Of a stretch of 64,000 nucleotides of DNA, positions 1 through 10,843 are shown one piece after another (the stretch's first letter is position 1; every line of letters starts with the position of its first letter). Made by a program: the position numbers and the translations under genes. This DNA is from CAWHHZ01 sp963829355 (lineage in GTDB: Bacteria > Acidobacteriota > Thermoanaerobaculia > Gp7-AA8 > JAHWKK01): the NCBI GenBank assembly GCA_963829355.1, contig CAWHHZ010000013.1, positions 62,001 to 126,000 of the forward strand. The letters run 5' to 3'. The notes beneath the pieces were generated by a model. It made no database searches. It was not told where the DNA came from and worked only from the letters and a program-made list of their open reading frames with translations.

Positions 1-239
1 CCATCGCCCGGGGAAACGACACGCCTTTCGGCCTCGGCGCGAGCGCCTGGACGCAGGACGAGTCAGAGCGCAAGAGATTCATCCGCGATCTCGACGCCGG
101 GCTCGTCTTCATCAACGCGATGGTTGCTTCGAATCCGAACCTGCCGTTCGGTGGCATCAAGGATTCCGGCTTCGGCCGCGAGCTCGGCGTGCACGGTATC
201 CACGAATTTGTGAACGTCAAAACGGTCTGGGTGGACTGA
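1..239 (+). CDS. Aldehyde dehydrogenase, C-terminal part (cut by window edge)
   Basis: This is the last 79 codons of an NAD(P)-dependent aldehyde dehydrogenase of the succinate-semialdehyde dehydrogenase-like type; the 5' part lies left of the window. The reading frame starts at base 3 and stops at 237-239. The visible residues match the end of the family fold: GLGASAWTQD, then DLDAGLVFINAM, PFGGIKDSGFGREL, and a terminal HEFVNVKTVW. The catalytic Cys and Glu lie outside the window. The last 68 codons are nearly repeated at 1874-2080, with three residue changes. The substrate cannot be told from this part. Confidence 0.85.
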   Translation, partial: IARGNDTPFGLGASAWTQDESERKRFIRDLDAGLVFINAMVASNPNLPFGGIKDSGFGRELGVHGIHEFVNVKTVWVD

Positions 240-296
240 TGGAGTGGGCGGGAGGGTGGACGTCCGGCGTGCACCCTCCCGCTCTCCGGTCATGCT

Positions 297-1073
297 CTAC
301 TGCGGCGTGTACAGTGCCACGTGCTGCGTGGCGTTGTCGGTGATCGATAGAAAAGCCCAGTACTCCATGCCCTCAGTCAGGGGCGTCAAGCGAACATGTA
401 CGGTCTCGTATGACGCGAGTTGGGGAAATGTTCCAACCAGATTGAAGATGGCGTCATAACCTGGATAGTCCTCGCTCAAAGCCATCGCCTCGAAATTGCC
501 AGGCGCGAGGGTCGTGCTGGCTAGGACTTCCGTGGTCGGAGAGAGGATCTCGACCAGCACGCTGCTTCCCTCCATACGTCGCGGGTCGTAGATGCGAAGC
601 GTCATTCGATTGAGCGGGTCGACCGGAATCCCGACGAACTCGGTGGTCGTCGTCAGGAACTCCTTCTCCCGAACGATCGGAATCTCAACGCCGAGTGGCT
701 GTGCGCCACCAGCGCTCTCATAAATGCGGTTCGCGAAATGGATCTTGTTCTCAGAGTCCGAAGGGACGATGATGAGAGCGCCAGAATCCACCGAACGACT
801 TCTGATTCCGTCGAGCACACCCACGAGTCCCGAACCGACGCCCGGGCACGGTTCTACTTCGCACGGTCCCTGCAATCCAAAGCCGACTTCCGCGGTCGAG
901 TGTACCCAGAATTCCCCTCGCCACTCACTGCCGTGGGCGCCCTCCAGAACCTCACCAGGATTCATGACAATCGGCAGGAGGGCGAGTGACCAGTCGTGCG
1001 AATCTGCCTCAGCCATTGAAGCATGGAAGGTAAGTACCGCGAACACTAAAAGCAACTGCACTGCTGTTCTCAT
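297..1073 (-). CDS. Secreted protein of unknown function
   Basis: A 258-residue protein with a clear signal peptide: MRTAVQLLLVFAVLTFHASM, then an alanine-rich cleavage region. I recognise no domain. The mature part looks beta-rich and could be exported to the periplasm or surface. The start at 1073 is chosen because AGGAG lies 8 bases upstream; an in-frame ATG at 1109 would put 12 residues in front of the signal peptide and has no better site. It follows the I9-like gene at 1085-1669 on the same strand after 11 bases, so the two are probably co-transcribed. Both genes sit between an aldehyde dehydrogenase gene and its deleted copy, in a stretch that looks acquired. Confidence 0.6.
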   Translation of the reverse strand: MRTAVQLLLVFAVLTFHASMAEADSHDWSLALLPIVMNPGEVLEGAHGSEWRGEFWVHSTAEVGFGLQGPCEVEPCPGVGSGLVGVLDGIRSRSVDSGALIIVPSDSENKIHFANRIYESAGGAQPLGVEIPIVREKEFLTTTTEFVGIPVDPLNRMTLRIYDPRRMEGSSVLVEILSPTTEVLASTTLAPGNFEAMALSEDYPGYDAIFNLVGTFPQLASYETVHVRLTPLTEGMEYWAFLSITDNATQHVALYTPQ

Positions 1074-1084
1074 AGATTTGACTC

Positions 1085-1669
1085 CTATTCGCAGAGACCC
1101 TCGTCCCAATTTAGCATTTTGGCATCGGTCGATGAATTCGCCGGGTAGTGATACATACTCAGTGTGCCACCCGTGCAGGACGGCTCTTGATCGTAGAACG
1201 CAAATATTCCGTTCGTATCATTTACACATACCCATTGCTCAACTGTTCCTGAATCTTGTACCGACGATGACGCTTCGTTCAGGAGGAAGTTGTAAGAGCC
1301 GTACCACAATGGTTTCGCGGGTTGTGTTTCTATCCAACTCACTAGGCTGTTCTGTTCAACAAATTTGACTCGAGGATCGGCTGACATCGCGATGGCCTGA
1401 GCTTCCGATCCTGAGATCAAGAAACCCCGCAGCGCGTACGGCCACACCTCCAGAACGTCTGCGTTATAGGCCGCTGCAATACTGTGCGCAAGGCCTTGGA
1501 CCGCTGAGGTCGACGTTTGCTCCGGCAACACGACGATGTATTCACCTGGTACAGCGGCGCTCCTCCGTACGAACGCTGGGTTTGCATGGGCAGCGAGTGC
1601 GGGAGCGAACGCGAGAAGGAAGTAAAGTAGCCTCGGAACGAGGGTGTAAAAATTGAAGTTTGTTGGCAT
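1085..1669 (-). CDS. Secreted protein with stand-alone I9/S8-propeptide-like domain
   Basis: A 194-residue protein with an N-terminal hydrophobic signal segment. About residues 43-110 carry a pattern typical of the subtilisin propeptide/inhibitor I9 family: GEYIVVLPE, an alanine-rich helix, then a strand, ISGSEAQAIAMSADPRVKFVEQN. In subtilases this region folds the protease and blocks its active site. Here it is followed not by a protease but by about 85 residues with several Cys and Trp that I do not recognise. Start 1669 has AGGA 6 bases upstream; the upstream ATG at 1690 has none. It could be a free protease inhibitor or a remnant of a subtilase. The family assignment is by eye. Confidence 0.6.
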   Translation of the reverse strand: MPTNFNFYTLVPRLLYFLLAFAPALAAHANPAFVRRSAAVPGEYIVVLPEQTSTSAVQGLAHSIAAAYNADVLEVWPYALRGFLISGSEAQAIAMSADPRVKFVEQNSLVSWIETQPAKPLWYGSYNFLLNEASSSVQDSGTVEQWVCVNDTNGIFAFYDQEPSCTGGTLSMYHYPANSSTDAKMLNWDEGLCE

Positions 1670-1813
1670 TCTGAATCCTGACTGTGACATATGGCGGATG
1701 GATTGAAGTGAGGGTTGTTGAAGCGATCTTGTTGATTTGTCAGATAAAGACCATACCCGAAGTTTCCGATTTTGTACAGTCGCGACCGCGCGGCACCACG
1801 AGCTGTCACATCG

Positions 1814-2080
1814 TTCGCAGATCGGTCGGTGCCCATGTCGCGGGCGGCTGATCTTCTCGACGAGCGAAAGGAACTGGGCGCAAGCGCGTGGACCCAGGAC
1901 GAGTCGGAGCGCAAGCGGTTCATCCGTGATCTCGACGCCGGCCTCGTCTTTATCAACGCGATGGTCGCGTCGAATCCGAACCTGCCATTCGGTGGCGTCA
2001 AGGACTCAGGCTTCGGACGCGAGCTCGGTGTTCACGGAATCCACGAATTCGTGAACATCAAGACGGTGTGGTTCGACTGA
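1814..2080 (+). pseudogene. Aldehyde dehydrogenase remnant with large internal deletion
   Basis: The translated stretch begins with what looks like an N-terminal ALDH helix (ADRSVPMSRAADLLDERKE) and passes directly, near 1871-1877, into the C-terminal segment LGASAWTQDESERKRF. The NAD-binding fold, catalytic Cys and Glu are missing, so it cannot be an active enzyme. Codons 1874-2080 align without gaps to bases 33-239, with only three amino-acid changes but many silent changes, so the two copies are old paralogues. An in-frame ATG exists at 1772, but I see no ribosome-binding site. Confidence 0.7.
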
Positions 2081-2102
2081 TTCTGGTGGGACGCGCCAAT
2101 CT

Positions 2103-2564
2103 TCAGTTGACCACGACATCGCCAGTTCCATCAGGCAGCGGCCATTGATCCCGTGTCAGAATCGTTGAGCCGTCCGCGGGAGGAGCCAGTTCGGCAAGCG
2201 CAGCCTTGAGCTCTCCATGCCGGGCGACGAGATCGGGGCTCTGCTGCATCATGTCGCGGTAGCGCTGCGCGAACTCGGGGCCGGCGCTGACACCGTTGAG
2301 GAGAGACTCGACTTCGAGGCGGACTCCGTGTGCAAGGCCCTCCGTGATCTCCTCTTCACGCGCCACCATCTCGTCGATCTCCGCGATCAGTCTCGAGACC
2401 GGCCGCAGCCAGGCGAAAAACGGATCGTTCATCGCCGCGCGCCACGCGTCCTGCGGGGAGATCGAACGGCCTTCGCGCTGTCCGTACTCGCGGAGGGTTT
2501 CGTCGAGGAGGACCTTGTGGACCTGGGTGAGTTTGCGGGAGATGTTCTTGAGGGCGTTCTTCAT
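2103..2564 (-). CDS. Small helical hypothetical protein
   Basis: A 153-residue soluble protein, predicted almost all helical and rich in Glu, Arg and Leu. It has no signal peptide or membrane segment and no motif that I recognise. The start at 2564 is well supported by GGAGG 6 bases upstream. The sequence holds an N-terminal basic helix (MKNALKNISRKLTQVHKVLL) and a run of acidic residues near the middle. It converges with the ALDH remnant at 2080. Its neighbours give no hint of function. Confidence 0.65.
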   Translation of the reverse strand: MKNALKNISRKLTQVHKVLLDETLREYGQREGRSISPQDAWRAAMNDPFFAWLRPVSRLIAEIDEMVAREEEITEGLAHGVRLEVESLLNGVSAGPEFAQRYRDMMQQSPDLVARHGELKAALAELAPPADGSTILTRDQWPLPDGTGDVVVN

Positions 2565-2613
2565 ATCGTTTCCTCCAGGGGTTGTCGATGCCCATTCTGC
2601 GCCAGCGTCTGTC

Positions 2614-2703
2614 GCCCGCTTCGCGGGCTCACGAGGGTGAAGGGGTCTTCATCGTACCCCCGGCTGAAGCCGGGGGCTATTACCTTTTGCCCGCTTCGCG
2701 GGC
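2614..2703. repeat. Three small hairpin motifs in intergenic space
   Basis: Two copies of the perfect palindrome GCCCGCttcGCGGGC lie at 2614-2628 and 2689-2703. Between them at 2657-2676 is a stem CCCCCGGC/GCCGGGGG with a TGAA loop. They lie upstream of the gene that ends at 2103, so they are not its terminator. They resemble small extragenic palindromic repeats. Confidence 0.6.
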
Positions 2704-2729
2704 TCGCGAGAAGTGGCGATACCGGCGTC

Positions 2730-2896
2730 GTCACCCTGAGCGGGCGGGAGGGCGGGTATGCGAAGGGCCTCGCCAAAGCGAACGCCACAGCCAAGATACG
2801 AGCTACGAGCCTTCGCATCAGCTTCCGCTCGGCCGTCACATCCCAGCGAGTGGCGAGGCCCCTCGCTTTCCCACCCGACCACCCGCTCGGGGTGAC
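2730..2896. repeat. Inverted-repeat element, subtype of family A
   Basis: Two 46-base arms (2730-2775 and 2851-2896) are imperfect reverse complements, with about 37 matches. They start with GTCACCCTGAGCGGG and end with CCCGCTCGGGGTGAC. The ends resemble those of the other family A elements in this window (GTCATCCTGAGCG...), but the centre differs. There is no coding content, and no gene lies between 2565 and 2979. Confidence 0.65.
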
Positions 2897-2933
2897 TTCT
2901 GCCCGGCACATGCTCATCTTTGTCTGCGGACAC

Positions 2934-2964
2934 AAAAAAGGGCCACGTCGTTTGGACGTGGCCC
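2934..2964 (-). terminator. Rho-independent terminator of tRNA-Asn
   Basis: On the minus strand a 10-bp stem (GGGCCACGTC paired with GACGTGGCCC, 2940-2964) is followed by six T. It lies 15 bases past the CCA end of the tRNA. Confidence 0.85.
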
Positions 2965-2979
2965 TGGATTGATTTCAGT

Positions 2980-3054
2980 TGGCTCCGGCACTCGGATTTG
3001 AACCGAGGACCCACGGATTAACAGTCCGTTGCTCTACCGCTGAGCTATGCCGGA
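2980..3054 (-). tRNA. tRNA-Asn (GTT)
   Basis: The minus strand reads a full cloverleaf: acceptor TCCGGCA paired with TGCCGGA, D arm with GCTCAGCGGTAGAGC, anticodon loop CTGTTAA with anticodon GTT, variable loop, and T arm GGTTCGAATCC. The discriminator is G and the 3' CCA is encoded at 2980-2982. A strong terminator follows, so the gene is a single transcription unit. Confidence 0.95.
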
Positions 3055-3187
3055 AGACTGAACGACAGACGCGGTTCGCGCTGCGTCGGGTGCTTTCAAC
3101 CGGGGGCAACTCTAATTTATTCGCGAAGCTCGAGAAAGTCCGGAGACTTCCGACTCCCGCTGCGCGACTCCGATACAATGCCGCCCA

Positions 3188-4689
3188 ATGTCTCTCGAAA
3201 TTGTCATCAACGCGGGAAAACACGAATCGCGGATCGCACTTCTGGATGAAGCGCGAACCGTCGAGCTCTGGGTCGAGCGGAAGCGTCACCGCACCATCGT
3301 CGGAAACATCTACAAGGGGCGCGTCACCAAGGTGCTGCCCGGGATGCAGTCCGCGTTCGTCGACATCGGGCTGGAGCGTGACGCCTTTCTCTACGTCTCG
3401 GACGTCCAGGAGGATCTGGACGCTTACGAAGAAGGCGCCGACGAAGAGCTCGACATCGAGGACGTTCCGCGGGAGCGGGTCGCGGCTTCGATCGCCGATC
3501 TGCTGCGTGAGGGCCAGGAGATTCTCGTCCAGGTGATGAAGGACACGATTGCCGGCAAGGGCGCGAGAATCACCACGCACATCACCCTGCCTGGCCGGTT
3601 CCTCGTCCTGATGCCGACCGTACACCACGTCGGCGTCTCGCGGCGGATCGAGGACGAGGAGGAGCGGGCCCGGCTCAAGGAGGTCCTCGACAGCGATCAG
3701 CGAGCATCCGGTCGGCTTCATCGCCCGTACAGCGGCTGAAGGGAAAAGGCGAGGAGGAGTTTCGATCGGACCAGGAGTATCTCTGGACCCTCTGGCGCAA
3801 GATTCAGAAGCGCTCGGACAAGACCTCGGCACCGGCGGTCATTCACCGCGATCTCGACCTGATTCTCCGGATCATCCGGGACGTCTTCTCCCCCGAGGTG
3901 CGGACGGTGTGGGTCGACTCGGTGGAGGAATATCAGCGAATCGTCGAGTTCCTCGATCAGATCCAGCCGATGCTCGCGAGTCGTGTAAGACTCTACCGGC
4001 GCGAGACACCGATCTTCGACGAGTTCAATATTGAACCTGAGATCGAGAAGGCGCTCAAGAGCAAGGTGTGGCTCAAATCGGGCGGCTACATCGTGATCAA
4101 CCAGACCGAAGCGCTCGTCGCCATCGACGTCAATACGGGAAAGTTCGTAGGGAAGAAGAATCTCGAGGAGACGGTGTACCGGACCAACCTCGACGCGGTC
4201 AAGGAAATCGTCCGGCAGGTTCGCCTCCGCGACCTCGGTGGCATCATCGTGGTCGACTTCATCGACATGGAAGAAGAAGAGCATCGCACGGCGCTCTTCG
4301 ATGCGCTCGAGAAGGAAATACGGAAGGACCGCTCCAAAACCAAGATTCTTCAAATTTCCGAATTTGGCCTCATTGAAATGACCCGCAAGCGTGTTCGGCA
4401 GAGCCTCGAGCGCTCACTCACGCAGGCATGTCCATACTGTGGCGGGGGCGGGCGCATCTCTTCGAACCTGACGATCATGCTCGAGATCTGGCGGCAACTG
4501 ATGAAGCTACCGATCGGAACCGGAGGTGAGCAGGAGATCATCGTTCGCGTGAACCCTTCGGTGTACGATGCACTGCAGACAGACGAGGATCAGATCTTCC
4601 AGGAGATCGAAGAGAACCTCGGCGTGCATCTCGTATTCAAGCCCGATGCGGAACTTCACCACGAGCAGTTCGACGTGATGATGGTCTGA
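3188..4689 (+). pseudogene. rng: Ribonuclease E/G (RNase G type), frame broken twice
   Basis: RNase E/G is a 5'-end-sensing endoribonuclease for mRNA decay and rRNA maturation. The first frame (3188-3739) has the N-terminal fold with an S1 domain (GRVTKVLPGMQSAFVDIGL). The last frame has the catalytic region, AIDVNTGKFVGKKN and IIVVDFIDMEE with the metal-binding Asp residues, and the zinc-link CPYCGGGG. It ends where RNase G ends, without an RNase E tail. The family sequence is recovered only if the frame moves +1 near 3694-3697 (DS/ISEHPVGFIARTAAEG) and +1 again near 3744-3748 (AEGK/GEEEFRSDQ). As written, the gene gives two fragments, 3188-3739 and about 3742-4689 (first ATG 3898). Sequence error is possible because this enzyme is usually intact. 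Confidence 0.8.
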
Positions 4690-4786
4690 TTCCCGCACGG
4701 CACCCGGTCAAGGCAGTGAGTGAGCCGGGCGTTCACAGGCGTGGCACACGCTGTGCAGTTTTCGCCCATGCTCAGGAGCAGGTTGG

Positions 4787-5248
4787 ATGTCCCTACAAGA
4801 CGCTTTCGAAAGCCTTTCAGAATTCTTAAACAGCCTTGACGAGGAGGCCGAGCAACAGCTCGAGCTGTCTCACTCCCTCGTCATCGTCTGTCCCGACTGC
4901 GGAAAGAACGTGGCATTCCGCAACCGCTGCCCGAAATGTGGTGGCGACAGTTGGATCCCCGCAGGTCACGCCGGAGGAATCTTCGAGCGGATGAAGGTCC
5001 ACCGCTGGCGCGAGCAGATCGGCGTCGAGGACATGGACGGCGACGGCGAGCCTCACGGCAACGGTGATGAGACGAGCGAGCCGATCATGCGCACGGATGC
5101 GGATGAGAGACCACCCTCGGGTACCGCCAAGCCACAAGAGACACCACCTCCCGCGGATGCTGACGTGGTCGAAGCAGATGCTGACGTGGTCGAGATTGAA
5201 GAAGACGTCGAAGACGACATCGAAGACGAGAAGCCTCCAGCCAAGTAA
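4787..5248 (+). CDS. Small zinc-ribbon protein with acidic tail
   Basis: A 153-residue protein. After an N-terminal acidic helix there is one zinc ribbon at about residues 35-52, CPDCGKNVAFRNRCPKCGG, with four Cys in CxxC pairs. The last 60 residues are acidic and of low complexity, with a short tandem repeat DADVVEADADVVE. AGGAG lies 8 bases before the start at 4787. It is not a family that I can name; a role in nucleic-acid or protein binding is only inferred from the ribbon. It follows the RNase G gene by about 100 bases on the same strand and may share its transcript. Confidence 0.7.
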   Translation: MSLQDAFESLSEFLNSLDEEAEQQLELSHSLVIVCPDCGKNVAFRNRCPKCGGDSWIPAGHAGGIFERMKVHRWREQIGVEDMDGDGEPHGNGDETSEPIMRTDADERPPSGTAKPQETPPPADADVVEADADVVEIEEDVEDDIEDEKPPAK

Positions 5249-5310
5249 GCTCCCTCTCCAGCAGTACGAGGCCTTCGAAAAACTGTAGTAATTATGACGA
5301 GGCGAAAGCT

Positions 5311-5640
5311 CCCTCTCCCTCTGGGAGAGGGCTGGGGTGAGGGCCGATCAACGTACCGCCTGGGGCCCCTTTGGCCCTGGACGAAACTCGTTCCAACGCG
5401 TGATATCGAATTCAACCGGGCTCGAGGCGTCACGTTCGCGCGAGGCAATTCGGTGCAAGTCGGCGACAGCGGTCGAATCGGTAGAGGCTCTCACCCCCGA
5501 TCCTCTCCCAGTGGGTCAGGGAAGCGCGAATCACACCCTCACTTTGTGTTTGTGGGAGGCAATTCGATGCGACATTGGCGACAGAGGCGGAGATATGGTG
5601 GAGCGCCCTCACCCCGGCCCTCTCCCAGCGGGAGAGGGGG
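5311..5640. repeat. Cluster of CTCTCCC/GGGAGAG hairpins with a direct duplication
   Basis: There is no gene in 5249-5665. Hairpins with CCTCTCC/GGGAGAGG arms lie at 5311-5343 and 5606-5640, the second in inverted orientation, and a degenerate one is at 5491-5521. Stretches 5442-5521 and 5556-5638 are imperfect direct copies, each beginning GAGGCAATTCG and ending in the hairpin. They look like small extragenic repeat units that have multiplied in place. Confidence 0.65.
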
Positions 5641-5665
5641 GTTCAGGCCGCCATCCCACCGCGTC

Positions 5666-8221
<2,556 letters not shown>

Positions 8222-8227
8222 GAATGA

Positions 8228-10615
8228 TCAGATGTCGAGGTTCTTGACGTTGAGGGCGTTCGTTTCGATGAAGTTGCGGCGCGGCTCGACCTGGTCACCC
8301 ATGAGAATGGTGAAGAGCTCTTCGGCGTCAACCGCGTCCTCGATCCGCACCTGAAGCAGGCTGCGGCTCTCGGGATTCATCGTCGTGTCCCAGAGCTGGT
8401 CAGGGTTCATCTCGCCGAGCCCCTTGTAACGCGAGATGGAAAGTCCCTTTTTTGCCCTGTCGTAAATTTCGTTGGTCAGCTCTTCGATCGACGCGACTGT
8501 TCGAGTGTCCTCACCCTGACGGATCGTGTACGGGGGAAGACCGAATGCAGCGATGTGGCGGAACGCCTTGTCCATCTGCCTGAGCTCGAATTGCTGGAGA
8601 AAGTTGAGGTCGAACGTCACCGGACGCGAGGCGCCGTTGTGGCGACTGAGAAACCGGATCCGTCCCACGCCGTGCTGCTCGTCATCCTCGCGCTCGACCT
8701 CGGCGAAGCCCGCCTGCTCGAGTGCGCTGACGAGCGCGCTGAGCTTCTCGGCGTTGCCGAGATCCTCTTCCGTGGTCACGCTCTCACTGAGAAGAGCTTC
8801 GAGTGCGGCGCGTGGAGCTCCTCGTTTTTCGAGGGTTCTCGCGTGCCGGAGGTAGGTCTCCATCTGGTGCACCAGCTCGATCAGCTCCGACCCGCTCGCT
8901 TCCGAGCCCGCCTGTGGCTCGACGACGACTTTTTCGGCGACGCGCTGGAGCAGGAACTTCGACAGATCCCTCTCTTCCTTGAGGTACGTATCGCTCTTCC
9001 CTTTGCTGACCTTGAACAGCGGAGGCTGTGCGATGTAGAGATGACCGCGCTCGATGATCTCCTTCATGTAGCGGAAGAAGAACGTCAGAATCAGCGTGCG
9101 GATATGCGATCCATCGACGTCGGCGTCCGTCATGATGATGATGCGGTGATAGCGGAGCTTCTCGACGTTGAACTCGTCGACGCCGATCCCGGTCCCGAGG
9201 GCCGTGATCAGGTAGCGGATTTCATCGTGCGAGAGCATCTTGTCGAGGCGTGCCTTCTCGACGTTCAGAATCTTTCCCTTGAGGGGGAGGATCGCCTGGA
9301 AGCGCCGATCGCGACCCTGTTTCGCCGAGCCGCCTGCCGAGTCTCCCTCGACGAGATAGATCTCGGCTTTCTCCGGATCGCGTTCCTGGCAATCCGCCAG
9401 TTTTCCCGGAAGCGAGTGCGAGTCGAGCGCACCTTTACGCCGCGTCAGGTCGCGGGCCTTGCGGGCCGCCTCGCGAGCTCGCGCGGCTTCGACGACCTTT
9501 TCGAGCAGCTTTCTCGCCTCGCGAGGATTCTCCTCGAGATACGTCGACAGCAGCTCGTAGACGACCTGATCGACCCAGGTACGTACGTGAGCGGAAACGA
9601 GTTTGTCCTTGGTCTGAGACGAGAAGCGCGGCTCGCGGATGCGGACCGAGATGACTGCCGTCAGACCCTCGCGGATGTCGTCGCCGTCTAGTGTGACCTT
9701 GAGGTTCTTGAGAAGGTTGTTGTCGGTCGCGTACTTGTTGATCGTTCGCGTGAGCGCGCCCTTGAACCCGCTCAGATGGGTGCCACCGTCGGTGTTCTTG
9801 ATGGTGTTGGTGAAGGCGTAGAGATTCTCAGCGTATCCCTCGTTCCACTGAAGAGCGACCTCGACGGCTTCTCCGTCTCGCTCCTGACGGACCATGATCG
9901 GGTCGTGGATCGGCGTCTTCGTACGGTTGAGATGCTCGACGAATGAGACGATGCCTCCGTCATAGAGAAACTCGTTCGACTTCTCCGTGCGCTCGTCGTA
10001 GATCGAGACCTTGACGCCCGAGTTGAGAAACGAAAGCTCTCGAAGCCTCTGCGAGAGCATCTCGAAATTCATCTCCGAGACACTGAAGATCTCCGAGTCC
10101 GGCTTGAACGTGATTCGTGATCCCGAATCCTGCGTCGTTCCCACCTGCTTGATCGATCCCTGCGGGACACCCTGGAGAAAACGGATGCGCCACACACCGT
10201 TGTCGCGCTTGATCTCGAGATCGAGCCACTCGGAGAGGAAGTTCACGACCGAGACGCCGACACCGTGAAGACCGCCGGAGACCTTGTAGGAGTTGTTGTC
10301 GAACTTTCCGCCGGCGTGAAGCTCGGTCATGATGACCTCTGCCGCGGAACGCCCCTCTTCCTTGTGCATGTCGACCGGAATGCCGCGGCCGTTGTCCTCG
10401 ACCGTGACGGAGTTGTCAGCGTGCAGCGTGACCTTGACGAACGTGGCATAGCCGGCCATCGCTTCGTCGATGGCGTTGTCGACGACTTCGTACACCATGT
10501 GGTGGAGACCCTGGAGATCGTCGGTGTCGCCGATGTACATGCCGGGGCGCTTCCGCACCGCGTCGAGGCCCTTGAGAACCTTGATGTCTTCTGCTGTGTA
10601 CTTCTTCGTTTCCAT
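8228..10615 (-). CDS. gyrB: DNA gyrase subunit B
   Basis: This is the ATPase subunit of gyrase. From ATG 10615 it is 795 residues. The order is GHKL ATPase domain (DNAIDEAMAG, GGLHGVGVSVVN), transducer domain, Toprim (EGDSAGGSAKQGRDR, DADVDGSHIRTL), and tail (EPRRNFIETNALNVKNLDI). An insert of roughly 160 residues sits between the Toprim halves, as in Gram-negative GyrB. An in-frame GTG at 10678 would add 21 residues unlike the family, so ATG 10615 is preferred; its leader has only a GAGAGAG purine run. It is first in the gyrB-gyrA operon. Confidence 0.96.
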   Translation of the reverse strand: METKKYTAEDIKVLKGLDAVRKRPGMYIGDTDDLQGLHHMVYEVVDNAIDEAMAGYATFVKVTLHADNSVTVEDNGRGIPVDMHKEEGRSAAEVIMTELHAGGKFDNNSYKVSGGLHGVGVSVVNFLSEWLDLEIKRDNGVWRIRFLQGVPQGSIKQVGTTQDSGSRITFKPDSEIFSVSEMNFEMLSQRLRELSFLNSGVKVSIYDERTEKSNEFLYDGGIVSFVEHLNRTKTPIHDPIMVRQERDGEAVEVALQWNEGYAENLYAFTNTIKNTDGGTHLSGFKGALTRTINKYATDNNLLKNLKVTLDGDDIREGLTAVISVRIREPRFSSQTKDKLVSAHVRTWVDQVVYELLSTYLEENPREARKLLEKVVEAARAREAARKARDLTRRKGALDSHSLPGKLADCQERDPEKAEIYLVEGDSAGGSAKQGRDRRFQAILPLKGKILNVEKARLDKMLSHDEIRYLITALGTGIGVDEFNVEKLRYHRIIIMTDADVDGSHIRTLILTFFFRYMKEIIERGHLYIAQPPLFKVSKGKSDTYLKEERDLSKFLLQRVAEKVVVEPQAGSEASGSELIELVHQMETYLRHARTLEKRGAPRAALEALLSESVTTEEDLGNAEKLSALVSALEQAGFAEVEREDDEQHGVGRIRFLSRHNGASRPVTFDLNFLQQFELRQMDKAFRHIAAFGLPPYTIRQGEDTRTVASIEELTNEIYDRAKKGLSISRYKGLGEMNPDQLWDTTMNPESRSLLQVRIEDAVDAEELFTILMGDQVEPRRNFIETNALNVKNLDI

Positions 10616-10807
10616 CTCTCTCGCAATCGGGCGCACGTCCCGGAAGGGCGACGGTGGACGCTCGTGGTCGTGAATCACTGTTTTTGAAACGTTGGATATT
10701 GAGGCACGGGATGAACTCCGAGCGTGTCACAGGCTCTCTTCATCGTCTGAAGGGGAGCCGGACGGCGTGTCCATCGGTAGCCGTTCCTGTACCGTTGAGA
10801 ACGCCCT

Positions 10808-10816
10808 ATTTTAGCA
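10808..10816 (-). promoter_or_regulatory. Possible extended -10 promoter for gyrBA
   Basis: The minus strand reads TGCTAAAAT in an AT-rich stretch about 190 bases before the gyrB start. No good -35 box is seen at 17 bases, which fits an extended -10 promoter. It is a weak call by sequence alone. Confidence 0.35.
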
Positions 10817-10843
10817 GAAAATTCTATTATTAGAGAGGGGTTG

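Noticed and set aside
2649..3014. Small frames around 2.6-3.0 kb
   Set aside because: They run through inverted repeats, the terminator and the tRNA.
3688..3760. Programmed frameshifting in rng as the preferred reading
   Set aside because: Two shifts within 50 bases with no stop-adjacent slippery pattern at the first one make error or decay more likely.
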